Shown: in pieces, positions 12,401 to 20,149 of the stretch
Layout of the letters: every line of letters starts with the position of its first letter
How positions within the stretch are numbered: the first letter of the stretch is position 1
Origin: Nematostella vectensis
Taxonomy: Eukaryota > Cnidaria > Anthozoa > Actiniaria > Edwardsiidae
DNA: 64,000 nt
NCBI RefSeq assembly: GCF_932526225.1
Contig: NC_064040.1
Coordinates: 16,663,994 to 16,727,993, forward strand
Direction of reading: 5' to 3'
Notes under the pieces: generated by a model
What the model was told of the DNA's origin: nothing
Databases searched by the model: none
The model's input: the letters and a program-made list of their open reading frames with translations, nothing else
Position numbers and translations under genes: made by a program

Positions 12401-15400
12401 GCACTTGGTTTTGCCCATTCTCGTAACACCGCACTGTGAGGGTGTGGTTGTGTAATGCTTGGTTTTGCCCATTCTCGTAACACCGCACTGTAAGGGTGTG
12501 GTTGTGTAATGATTGGTTTTGCCCATTCTCGTAACACCGCACTGTAAGGGTGTGGTTGTGTAATGATTGGTTTTGCCCATTCTCGTAACACCGCACTGTA
12601 AGGGTGTGGTTGTGTAACGCTTGGTTTTGCCCATTCTCGTAACACCGCACTGTAAGGGTGTGGTTGTGTAATGATTGGTTTTGCCCATTCTCGTAACACC
12701 GCACTGTAAGGGTGTGGTTGTGTAACGCTTGGTTTTGCCCATTCTCGTAACATCGCACTGTAAGGGTGTGGTTGTGTAACGCTTGGTTTTGCCCATTCTC
12801 GTAACACCGCACTGTAAGGGTGTGGTTGTGTAGCGCTTGGTTTTGCCCATTCTCGTAACACCGCACTGTAAGGGTGTGGTTGTGTAACGCTTGGTTTTGC
12901 CCATTCTCGTAACATCGCACTGTAAGGGTGTGGTTGTGTAACGCTTGGTTTTGCCCATTCTCGTAACACCGCACTGTAAGGGTGTGGTTGTGTAGCGCTT
13001 TGTTTTGCCCATTCTCGTAACACCGCACTGTAAGGGTGTGGTTGTGTAGCGCTTGGTTTTGCCCATTCTCGTAACACCGCACTGTAAGGGTGTGGTTGTG
13101 TAGCGCTTGGTTTTGCCCATTCTCGTAACACCGCACTGTAAGGGTGTGGTTGTGTAATGATTGGTTTTGCCCATTCTCGTAACACCGCACTGTAAGGGTG
13201 TGGTTGTGTAGCGCTTTGTTTTGCCCATTCTCGTAACACCGCACTGTAAGGGTGTGGTTGTGTAGCGCTTGGTTTTGCCCATTCTCGTAACACCGCACTG
13301 TAAGGGTGTGGTTGTGTAGCGCTTGGTTTTGCCCATTCTCGTAACACCGCACTGTAAGGGTGTGGTTGTGTAGCGCTTGGTTTTGCCCATTCTCGTAACA
13401 CCGCACTGTGAGGGTGTGGTTGTGTAGCGCTTGGTTTTGCCCATTCTTGTAACACCGCACTGTGAGGGTGTGGTTGTGTAGCGCTTGGTTTTGCCCATTC
13501 TCGTAACACCGCACTGTAAGGGTGTGGTTGTGTAAGGCTTGGTTTTGCCCATTCTCGTAACACCGCACTGTAAGGGTGTGGTTGTGTAATGCTTGATTTT
13601 GCCCATTCTCGTAACACCGCACTGTAAGGGTGTGGTTGTGTAGCGCTTTGTTTTGCCCATTCTCGTAACACCGCACTGTAAGGGTGTGGTTGTGTAATGC
13701 TTGGTTTTGCCCATTCTCGTAACACCGCACTGTAAGGGTGTGGTTGTGTAGCGCTTGGTTTTGCCCATTCTCGTAACACCGCACTGTAAGGGTGTGGTTG
13801 TGTAATGATTGGTTTTGCCCATTCTCGTAACACCGCACTGTAAGGGTGTGGTTGTGTAATGCTTGATTTTGCCCATTCTCGTAACACCGCACTGTAAGGG
13901 TGTGGTTGTGTAGCGCTTGGTTTTGCCCATTCTCGTAACACCGCACTGTAAGAGTGTGGTTGTGCAATGATTGGTTTTGCCCATTCTCGTAACACCGCAC
14001 TGTAAGGGTGTGGTTGTGTAATGCTTGATTTTGCCCATTCTCGTAACACCGCACTGTAAGGGTGTGGTTGTGTAGCGCTTGGTTTTGCCCATTCTTGTAA
14101 CACCGCACTGTAAGGGTGTGGTTGTGTAATGCTTGGTTTTGCCCATTCTCGTAACACCGCACTGTAAGGGTGTGGTTGTGTAGCGCTTTGTTTTGCCCAT
14201 TCTCGTAACACCGCACTGTAAGGGTGTGGTTGTGTAACGCTTGGTTTTGCCCATTCTCGTAACACCGCACTGTAAGGGTGTGGTTGTGTAATGATTGATT
14301 TTGCCCATTCTCGTAACACCGCACTGTAAGGGTGTGGTTGTGTAGCGCTTGGTTTTGCCCATTCTCGTAACACCGCACTGTAAGGGTGTGGTTGTGTAGC
14401 GCTTGGTTTTGCCCATTCTCGTAACACCGCACTGTAAGGGTGTGGTTGTGTAGCGCTTGGTTTTGCCCATTCTCGTAACACCGCACTGTAAGGGTGTGGT
14501 TGTGTAATGATTGATTTTGCCCATTCTCGTAACACCGCACTGTAAGGGTGTGGTTGTGTAGCGCTTGGTTTTGCCCATTCTCGTAACACCGCACTGTAAG
14601 GGTGTGGTTGTGTAGCGCTTGGTTTTGCCCATTCTCGTAACACCGCACTGTAAGGGTGTGGTTGTGTAGCGCTTGGTTTGGCCCATTCTCGTAACACCGC
14701 ACTGAAAGGGTGTGGTTGTGTAATGCTTGGTTTTGCCCATTCTCATAACCCCGTTTTCCGGGGGTGGTCAGATTCTTATCAGAGAACTCACTCAATTATG
14801 TTACCTAGATTCTCCAACAGACCTGGGGATTGCCAGTGGAGAACTCCCTGATAGCCAGATAACAGCCTCATCTTACAGAGACACCAATCCACCTTGGGAA
14901 GGTCGTCTATTTTTTCAGAGCAACTTATTTTCCTGGTGCAATGTGTTCAGCCTGGATCGTAAGCCGTGGTTGCAGTTTAACTTAAGCCACGTCATGCTGA
15001 TAACTGCCGTTGCCGTGCAACCCCGTGGAATCATATCAGCCCGCTATGTCAAGACCTTTCAAGTGATGTATCATCAACATGGCCAAATGACCACATATAA
15101 AGACAAAGGAACATCAGTCCCAAGAGTAAGCTATTACCATTACACTCTCTATTGTATGGCATAACTAAATTTCTTTCAACCTCAATTAACGGGAGAGAGA
15201 TTGGAGGTCCATGTATGGGGTCTAAAAACGTAAATCATTATTTCTTGACATTTTCATATATACCCCCCCCCCCCCCTCTCTACATCCGATTGAATATAGC
15301 CCCGCATTACTACGGGTAGTCCTGGATTTTCAAGGTGCTCAAAGCTGCTTTAGTTGTTTTCTTCTTTATGGCGTAGAATTCAAAATGGCGCCTTAGTTCT

Positions 15401-18400
15401 TCGGTAAAGAAATCGTCTGAAATAAAACTTAGCTTGAGAGTGATCTTTTCCAAATCAAACGAACTTATGCATTTTGGCTTGTGAATTTCGCTTTGCAGCT
15501 TTGAATCTCCCTCAAACCGAGTCATCACAGGATTTCCGCCATTTTATTTTAGAAAAACGTCCTCTTTTGATTAATGTGTGTTTTATTATTTCTCAATTCA
15601 GATATTTACTGGAAATTCAAACGGCTTGGATCAGGTGGTCACATCAGAGCTTGACAGGCCTATTGTCACTTCCGCCGTACGACTTGTCTTCCTCACTGTT
15701 TATCAGTACGACAATTGGTTTTGCGCCAGAGCTGGAGTCATTGGACACAGAAAAAGTAAGTGAACCTTGGGTTAACGAGATCCGGTTCCCAACCTCTGTA
15801 ATATACGTAGCACCAGTCTATGCGTTCATGTCTGGAGACTTTTGGAAATTTTCACTGGGCTAAAAATCCCTGAAATTTCTGTTTGAATTCCAATGAAGGT
15901 GCCATTCCCATAAAACGACTTCCAAAGACTTCTGAACATCCTCCCGAGGTATTCTTGTGTACCAATCAACGCCCGATTCTTCTTAGGGAATGGCCATTAT
16001 TTATCGGGGGGGGGGAGGGGGCTTCTAAGTTTAATTTTTTTCTAGTTCAAACATTTCGACCTTTCCCCAATTTAAAGCACAAAAATTACGACCCTCCCCC
16101 AAAAAAGGCTACCAAAAATTAAGCCCCCACCCCCCCCCCCCCAAAAAAAAGCTGAAATTATTGTATGTGTGTGTGGGATTTGGGGAGGGGGAGGTACACT
16201 GGCTTGGACACGCCCATAAAGGGGCGACGGAGCAGGCCTTAAACACCACCAAGCCAGGAGAAAAGTTGATTTCGAGCCCATTTTTCAGGGGTGTAAATAT
16301 TTTATAGGGGGATCTTGGGGCATGCTTTTGTGAACTTTTTCCCAATTTCAAATAAATGAAATGCTAATTACTGTTAAAACCAAAATAGAATAAAGCATCA
16401 TTAGCTTCATCCAAACAGAAATCTTATTTATACATCTTGTCATTCCACCAATGTGAAAAGTTAATATATAGATAAAGCGGGTGGCGACCAAAAACGACAA
16501 TATATTTTTATATGGCCTTATCGGTGTTATTTTCCTTGGTTTGATCTTTTTTTACAGAGACTGTTTGTCCTCCAGGATGGCTTCCATTTACAGAAAACTG
16601 CTATTTCTTTAGCGTGAACAAAGGAGCATTGCTCGACAAAGATGGAGCGCGAGTGAAATGCTATGAGAAAGGTGCGAACCTGACAGATATAACAGACGCA
16701 CAGGAGCTAAAAGCGCTTAGTGCCAATCTGAGGATCGACACCAGGTATGGAATGACAACGAGTCAATTCTAAGGCAATGATTTTGAACTCAACTGTGTTG
16801 TAACTTTAACAGGCTCGTACACAGGCCGGTGCGCAGGGTGCGCGCTAAACATCACCGCACCACCCCCCCCCCCCCCCCCCTGAGCCAATCCTGGGTACGC
16901 GCCTGTTTAGCGACCGTGTAGTGCATGACCCAGACCTCGAATTACTGAAGGGGATGGGGGTGGGGCAAAAATCCCCTTTTGGTCATTTCCTTGTAGGGGT
17001 CACGGCCCTGTAAGCTGGTCAGTCTCGGATTAAAAACGCACGGCCCCTTACGCCATGTTTCCGAACGCTCTGCTAAGGATTATTAAAAAAATAGAACTCA
17101 TAAAAAAGTACGGATATTTCATGTAATAATATGTTTCATCAAGAGAGCATAAGATAAGAGAGGGACACTTTGGTATTACCCGCGCGCCATGTCGATTCCG
17201 AATCCGGCTATTTTTAGTAACCACCACCCCACCACTGCGCGTCAGGATTTGCTACTTTTATTTTGTCCTACTCCCCCGCGGGTTGCGTGTTGTTGTTTTG
17301 CGAACTCGAAAGGAATGAAAAGAGATCATGTAAAATAACTCGGAAGAAGAAAACAAGTCTAACTTAAGTTACCAAGATTGGCAAATATACTCACAGAAAG
17401 CTAAGCTGAATAGTTTGACTGTTTTGTTTGTCTGGGCGGCGAAGTCAAGTGAGAAAGAAAATACCGACGAGCGATAAAATGGCTGTGATACTGCGTTTGA
17501 TTCAAATCCCGACTCCAACTCTCCAGCTTGTATAATAACAACATAATAATATAACATATAATAATAACAACATCAAAGAAGTACAGTAGTATCTTCCTCT
17601 TTATTTTCTCACTTTTACAAAAGCTCAGATACTTCAGCTTGCTGGCTTTGATCATCACAAAAATGCATTCCCTCGCTACAAGGATAGTTTTATTAAATGT
17701 ATTTTTCTTGGATTCCTTCTAAATTCACTGGAATATTCACAAAAATCGATATTATATCTAATGTCTAACTTACAGATTTCGTTTGACCATTAGGAAGATA
17801 ATGAATGTTTAGAAACCACGGCGGAGAAGCAGCAAGTTAGAGCAAAAACGGTGATTGAAGCACGAGGTTTTCCGCTCTTGATTTTGAATGAAGTCTCGCT
17901 TTGGAAACCTTGCAATCCTCGAAGTACTACATGCCCTTAATAAACTGCAACTGCCCATATCCTTGATGCTAGAAAGACATTTTCGATGATATTTGTGCAA
18001 ATAGGGTGGTTTTTTTTTTTTCGGTTTCATGTCACAAAATAGCGGCAAACAACAAGATGTAAATGCCAAAGCGCGGGGGTAGGGTGAGTAAAAATGCTCA
18101 CGCGCAGTGGTGGGGTGGTGGTTACTAAAAATATCCGGATTCGGAATCGACATGGCGCGCGGTTAATACCAAAGTGTCCCTCTCTTATCTTATGCTCTTT
18201 TGGCCTCATATGATACTAGAATCATCTAGACTATTCCAAGTCATTTGTTGAGTCATGCTGGGTCCGTATTTAATAATTATGGAAGATTCGCTGAGTGTGT
18301 TTTTTTCTGTCAAACGTTAGGTATTTTATTGGAGCGGATGATAACAAAACTGAAGGAGAGTATCGCTGGGAAGATGGACGCATTGCAGAGCTTCAAGACT

Positions 18401-19819
18401 TCTGGCGAGATGGTGAACCTATTAATAGCTCTGATAGGAACTGTGTAGTGTTGATGGAGGGAAAGCTGGAAGTCTATTCTTGCGCTATACCGTTAGCAGG
18501 GCACATTTGCAAGAGAAAATCGGATGGCGGTAGGTATTTGACAGCAGAAGTAAAATATATTATTTTGGCTGTTAGAAGTGTCAAGCAATGTATGTCTCGA
18601 ATCGTTAAAAAATCGTCAAGAGTAACACACCAAATGATTTCCTCGTACCCTATAAAAGATGGCAAAAAGATTTTATCAATCATGGAATCCATGCGCCTTC
18701 ATTTGCTTTCAGTGATCTTTGAATTTTTTTTCAGGATATGTCTCGAATCGTTAAAAAATCGTCAAGAGTAAAACACCAAATGATTTCCTCGTACCCTATA
18801 AAAGATGGCAAAAAGATTTTATCAATCATGGAATCCATGCGCCTTCATTTGCTTTCAGTGTTCTTTGAATTTTTTTTCAGGATATTTTGGCACTCCGATT
18901 ATATTGCCGAGCCTTCCTGATGTTGAAGTCGAGAAAGGTAAATCCATCAAGCTGCAGTGCCAGGCCACCGGTGACGCGGTCATCTACATCGCTTGGTTAC
19001 ACAACAACACTCTAGTCCAGAATCGGACGAAAGACAATGCGCTTGTGTTTGACAAAGTACCGCTGACCGCTAAAGGAAGTTGGAAATGCGTCGCGTCAAA
19101 CCATCTTGGCCAAGACACTAAATCATTCTACCTCCACGTAACTGGTAAGTTGGAACGTTCACACAAAAATCCTACTTATCAACATTTTTAGTTAATAATA
19201 AAGAGCCAAATATACACTTATACCATAAAAAATACTTTTTCACGACTACTTTATCGAGGATGTGATTTGGCACTTTCGAATCCAAACCAAGGCCGTGGCT
19301 TGAAAGTTTTGTTCGTCGTTGCTTCGGGGAAAGCCATTTTTTTGGTAAAATTCCTGCTCTGGGCGGCTGTTACATCCCCCCTCCCCCCCCCCCTCTTGCC
19401 TCAGTTCAGCTACGGCAGCTACGGCCCTGCAAACTACTACATTACTAGAGCTTAATCCGCTAACTAACAGTTAAGTTCTTAATCAAAGTCTTAGTATATC
19501 TGCTCTTCCAAACATGCCTTTTTTTGCTTTAGACCCTGTGCAACCTCAGGGTGATCAGATATTCATGAAGCATCAGCAACCCTCGGTTCTCCCTCAAGAT
19601 CACGTGATCTTTACAATGCTGGAGGCCGACACTCTGGACTGCTTGACACAATGCTTAGGCCGAACAGCATGCCGGTCGTTCAGCTACAGCCCGACCGAGG
19701 CTATGTGTATTTTATTCTCCACCAGTGACGTGACCGCGAACCTGGAGTATCGGGAGGGATTCCAGTATTTCTTTCTGTCTGACGTGATGGTAGCTGATCA
19801 CTTCAGTGGTCTTCAGTGA
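1780..19819 (+). CDS. gene A: secreted discoidin x3 / C-type lectin / Ig / PAN protein
   Basis: Predicted secreted multidomain protein of 808 residues. Coding segments: 1780-1833, 3420-3453, 3534-3844, 5080-5218, 6588-6916, 7212-7353, 14809-15125, 15602-15755, 16558-16744, 18321-18529, 18881-19144, 19533-19819. The two halves of each discoidin domain lie on separate exons, split at the same place (phase 0). All junctions are GT-AG and phases match throughout. Order: signal peptide (1-29), three F5/8 type C domains (30-179, 180-336, 337-493), C-type lectin (494-625), Ig (626-713), PAN/apple (714-808). No transmembrane helix or GPI-type tail is seen. These families bind glycans, lipids or proteins outside the cell; the specific ligand is unknown. 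The introns carry copy-specific repeats. The final exon has a TGA stop and a polyadenylation signal follows about 320 bp later. The exon model is from splice signals and homology between copies, not from transcripts. Confidence 0.85.
2340..2892. repeat. 14-bp minisatellite in intron 1 of gene A
   Basis: About 39 tandem copies of GCCGAGCTTAGTTA, with TTATTTA variants at both ends, a few GG variants and one shortened unit near 2695. Units 2 and 3 have only a degenerate couple of copies at the matching place (about 25433-25470 and 44727-44765). It lies wholly inside an intron and contains no coding exon. Confidence 0.97.
3534..5218 (+). CDS. gene A, F5/8 type C domain 1
   Basis: Exons 3534-3844 and 5080-5218 make residues 30-179. 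The start CSDSLGL, the internal NLTASS, the [16 protein letters not shown] core, the VTSLYLAYG strand and the end [11 protein letters not shown]...LRLELKGC follow the coagulation factor 5/8 C (discoidin) fold. The first Cys and the closing GC are both present, so the usual terminal disulfide can form. Several N-glycosylation sequons (NLT, NDT, NYT, NST) are visible. The exon split sits just before the FKGN turn. Confidence 0.9.
4661..4694. other. perfect palindrome, intron between discoidin 1 exons (gene A)
   Basis: Arms CCAATCAAATTTCG and CGAAATTTGATTGG are separated by CAGACA, so a 14-bp stem with a 6-nt loop can form. Each arm carries a CCAAT/ATTGG motif. Gene B has the identical structure at 28438-28471; in gene C the region has diverged and the symmetry is lost. 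Confidence 0.85.
5640..5690. repeat. three 17-bp direct repeats with GCCATCTTG core
   Basis: Three adjacent copies of a CGCCATCTTGGATT-like unit lie in the intron between discoidin domains 1 and 2. The core, read on the minus strand as CAAGATGGC, resembles the animal YY1 motif. The same triplet is at about 29418-29465 in gene B. Regulatory use is not shown. Confidence 0.6.
6588..7353 (+). CDS. gene A, F5/8 type C domain 2
   Basis: Exons 6588-6916 and 7212-7353 make residues 180-336. Recognisable discoidin signature: SVSASSKY early, [23 protein letters not shown] and then WVKSYQLDY, with IFSGNFD and [10 protein letters not shown] in the second half. Unlike domain 1 it contains no cysteine at all, so the canonical end-to-end disulfide is missing. 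The first exon is open well upstream of its acceptor, but the discoidin homology and the ACTAACATTCTCGTTCTCCCAG acceptor place the start at 6588. The domain ends NGK, and the next residue (Tyr) is made across the junction. Confidence 0.88.
8242..8575 (+). other. possible exon-like open stretch of unknown function
   Basis: A plus-strand frame, open for about 105 residues and lacking its own ATG, includes KIAYSDFEGYVTEVRETL and a consensus-like donor GCG|GTAAGC at about 8455. An ATG in good context at 8268 is in a different frame that stops after 18 codons. The stretch is conserved in gene B (about 32034-32365), but so is all surrounding intron. It could be a pseudogene fragment or an upstream exon; I do not recognise a family. 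Confidence 0.2.
8848..9572 (-). CDS. candidate nested minus-strand gene, last exons, unknown product
   Basis: A minus-strand terminal exon is proposed at 9139-8848. It begins after TTTGGTTTCAG and reads DSIWESCGDSLAKLFSHLGK to a TGA at 8850-8848. An upstream frame at about 9547-9195 (KSDKERKAESHLL ... SILGYPGKI) joins in phase through a short intron of about 55 bp (donor AG|GTCATAC). The peptide has normal amino-acid diversity and is conserved in gene B (32640-33282). B has a one-base indel near the 5' end, so the upstream boundary is uncertain. No known domain was recognised. It may be part of an E2F-site-associated gene captured in the intron, or a decayed pseudogene. Confidence 0.3.
9848..9870. 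promoter_or_regulatory. E2F-like site TTTTGGCGGGAAAA
   Basis: The string AGTTTTGGCGGGAAAATCTG matches the animal E2F consensus. A related GGCGGGAAATTTGCGCG lies at about 31943 in B (GACGGGAAATTTGCGCG in A near 8153). Both flank the candidate nested exons and sit by CG-rich DNA (10035-10092). They may mark promoters of a captured gene; function is inferred only. Confidence 0.3.
11018..14749. repeat. 54-bp minisatellite, about 69 units, intron 6 of gene A
   Basis: Unit CACCGCACTGTAAGGGTGTG followed by GTTGTGTAGCGCTTGGTTTT and GCCCATTCTCGTAA, exactly 54 bp, repeats head to tail for 3.7 kb. Variants are shared between distant units at the GCGCTT/ACGCTT/ATGCTT/ATGATT position. One unit near 12284 has a 5-bp insertion. 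Because 54 is divisible by three and the unit has no minus-strand stop, all three minus frames stay open for roughly 900-1280 codons; this is an artefact, not a gene. Gene B has three units of a different variant and gene C has none. Confidence 0.98.
14809..15755 (+). CDS. gene A, F5/8 type C domain 3
   Basis: Exons 14809-15125 and 15602-15755 make residues 337-493. Signature: [19 protein letters not shown], then [40 protein letters not shown], and in the second half [13 protein letters not shown] and SAVRLVFL. The N-terminal Cys is replaced by Tyr (codon built across the junction) and the C-terminal GC is replaced by [10 protein letters not shown]. Two other cysteines (SWC and WFC) are present at unusual places and might pair with each other. 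The first exon starts immediately 3' of the giant minisatellite, only about 60 bp away. Confidence 0.88.
16558..18529 (+). CDS. gene A, C-type lectin domain
   Basis: Exons 16558-16744 and 18321-18529 make residues 494-625. [15 protein letters not shown], the [20 protein letters not shown] block (WIGL-like strand) and [12 protein letters not shown] with the paired cysteines show the lectin fold. The calcium/sugar motif that is normally EPN or QPD reads EPI (588-590), and the WND segment is replaced by LEVYSC (605-610), so classical calcium-dependent sugar binding at site 2 is unlikely. Gene A differs from B and C by LQDFW for LQGFW and PINSS for PIESS. The two exons are separated here by a 1.06-kb element unique to A. 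Confidence 0.9.
16809..16906. mobile_element. small inverted-repeat element with poly-C core
   Basis: Imperfect terminal inverted repeats ACAGGCTCGTACACAGG and CCTGGGTACGCGCCTGT bracket a homopolymeric C tract. Copies sit at the same intron place in B (37261-37353) and C (61190-61287), and a longer relative lies at 63406-63600. Size and structure fit a miniature inverted-repeat element inserted before the duplications. Confidence 0.5.
17144..18198. mobile_element. inverted-repeat DNA element inserted only in gene A
   Basis: Two 99-bp, nearly perfect terminal inverted repeats (17144-17242 and 18100-18198) begin AGAGCATAAGATAAGAGAGG and flank about 860 bp with no transposase-like frame. Genes B and C lack the element at the matching point (GTAATAACATAGTG). 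It splits the C-type lectin intron of A. No clear target-site duplication is visible because the flanks have changed. It is probably non-autonomous. Confidence 0.85.
18591..18880. repeat. 146-bp tandem duplication with decoy splice acceptor
   Basis: The last 146 bp of intron 9 of gene A are duplicated: TATGTCTCGAATCG occurs at 18591 and 18737, and each copy ends with a TTTTTTTCAG acceptor followed by GATAT. The true Ig acceptor is the second (exon from 18881). Use of the first (18735) would add GYVSNR and then a stop. Genes B and C have one copy. Confidence 0.9.
18881..19144 (+). CDS. gene A, Ig domain
   Basis: One exon makes residues 626-713. SIKLQCQATGD, IAWLHNN and [12 protein letters not shown] give the Ig Cys-Trp-Cys core, of the I-set/C2 type as far as can be judged by eye. 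It is bounded by phase 1 introns on both sides, the usual arrangement for a shuffled extracellular module. Sequons NNT and NRT are present. Confidence 0.9.
19533..19819 (+). CDS. gene A, PAN/apple domain and C-terminus
   Basis: The final exon makes residues 714-808 and ends SGLQ then [22 protein letters not shown] and the later MCILFS give four cysteines spaced as in PAN/apple domains. The outer cysteine pair of a full apple domain is missing. The protein stops soon after the domain with no hydrophobic tail, supporting secretion. Confidence 0.85.
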
Positions 19820-20139
19820 TCAAATGATTCCGCTTTCTGCCAGGTGATTTGAGTAATCTGCTCGGGTAACATGTTGGGAGGGGATGGGGAGAGCAAGTCA
19901 GAGAGAGAACATTTCAATGTCCTTCAGAAAATACTCACGATTAAATGAATCAGCATCTAAAAAAAAGCATATAGGCAAAAGCATGCAATAATTAGATTTT
20001 TCCTTGCAAAGAAAGATGCACACTCTAAGTAAATTTACCAATTATCCTCGAAATAATCATTTACTTTTCTACTATTACTGTAGATCTTTTATGTTTTCTT
20101 GATAATTACAGTAAAAAAATAGTGCATGTGTGTTTTTAG

Positions 20140-20145
20140 AATAAA
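20140..20145 (+). promoter_or_regulatory. probable polyadenylation signal of gene A
   Basis: AATAAA about 320 bp after the stop, followed at once by a T-rich stretch (TGTTTTTTT). Gene B has the same site at 39377-39382. Confidence 0.5.
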
Positions 20146-20149
20146 ATGT

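Noticed and set aside
11018-14749. CRISPR-like array
   Set aside because: Units are contiguous 54-bp repeats without unique spacers, in an animal intron, with no cas-like genes.
10897-14795. Minus-strand ORFs of 348, 909, 1191 and 1277 codons with 18-residue repeats
   Set aside because: All three minus frames are open at once because the 54-bp unit is a multiple of three and lacks minus-strand stops. The array is intronic, is only three units long in B and absent from C, and contains an indel; this is satellite DNA, not a repeat protein.
15883-16351. Open frames around 15883-16351 on both strands
   Set aside because: Low-complexity poly-G/poly-C and A-rich intron sequence that is missing in gene C.
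18474-18692. Minus-strand 72-codon ORF conserved in all copies (37853-38071, 61786-62004)
   Set aside because: It overlaps the lectin exon and intron; conservation follows from the recent duplication and it has no recognisable domain or splice context.
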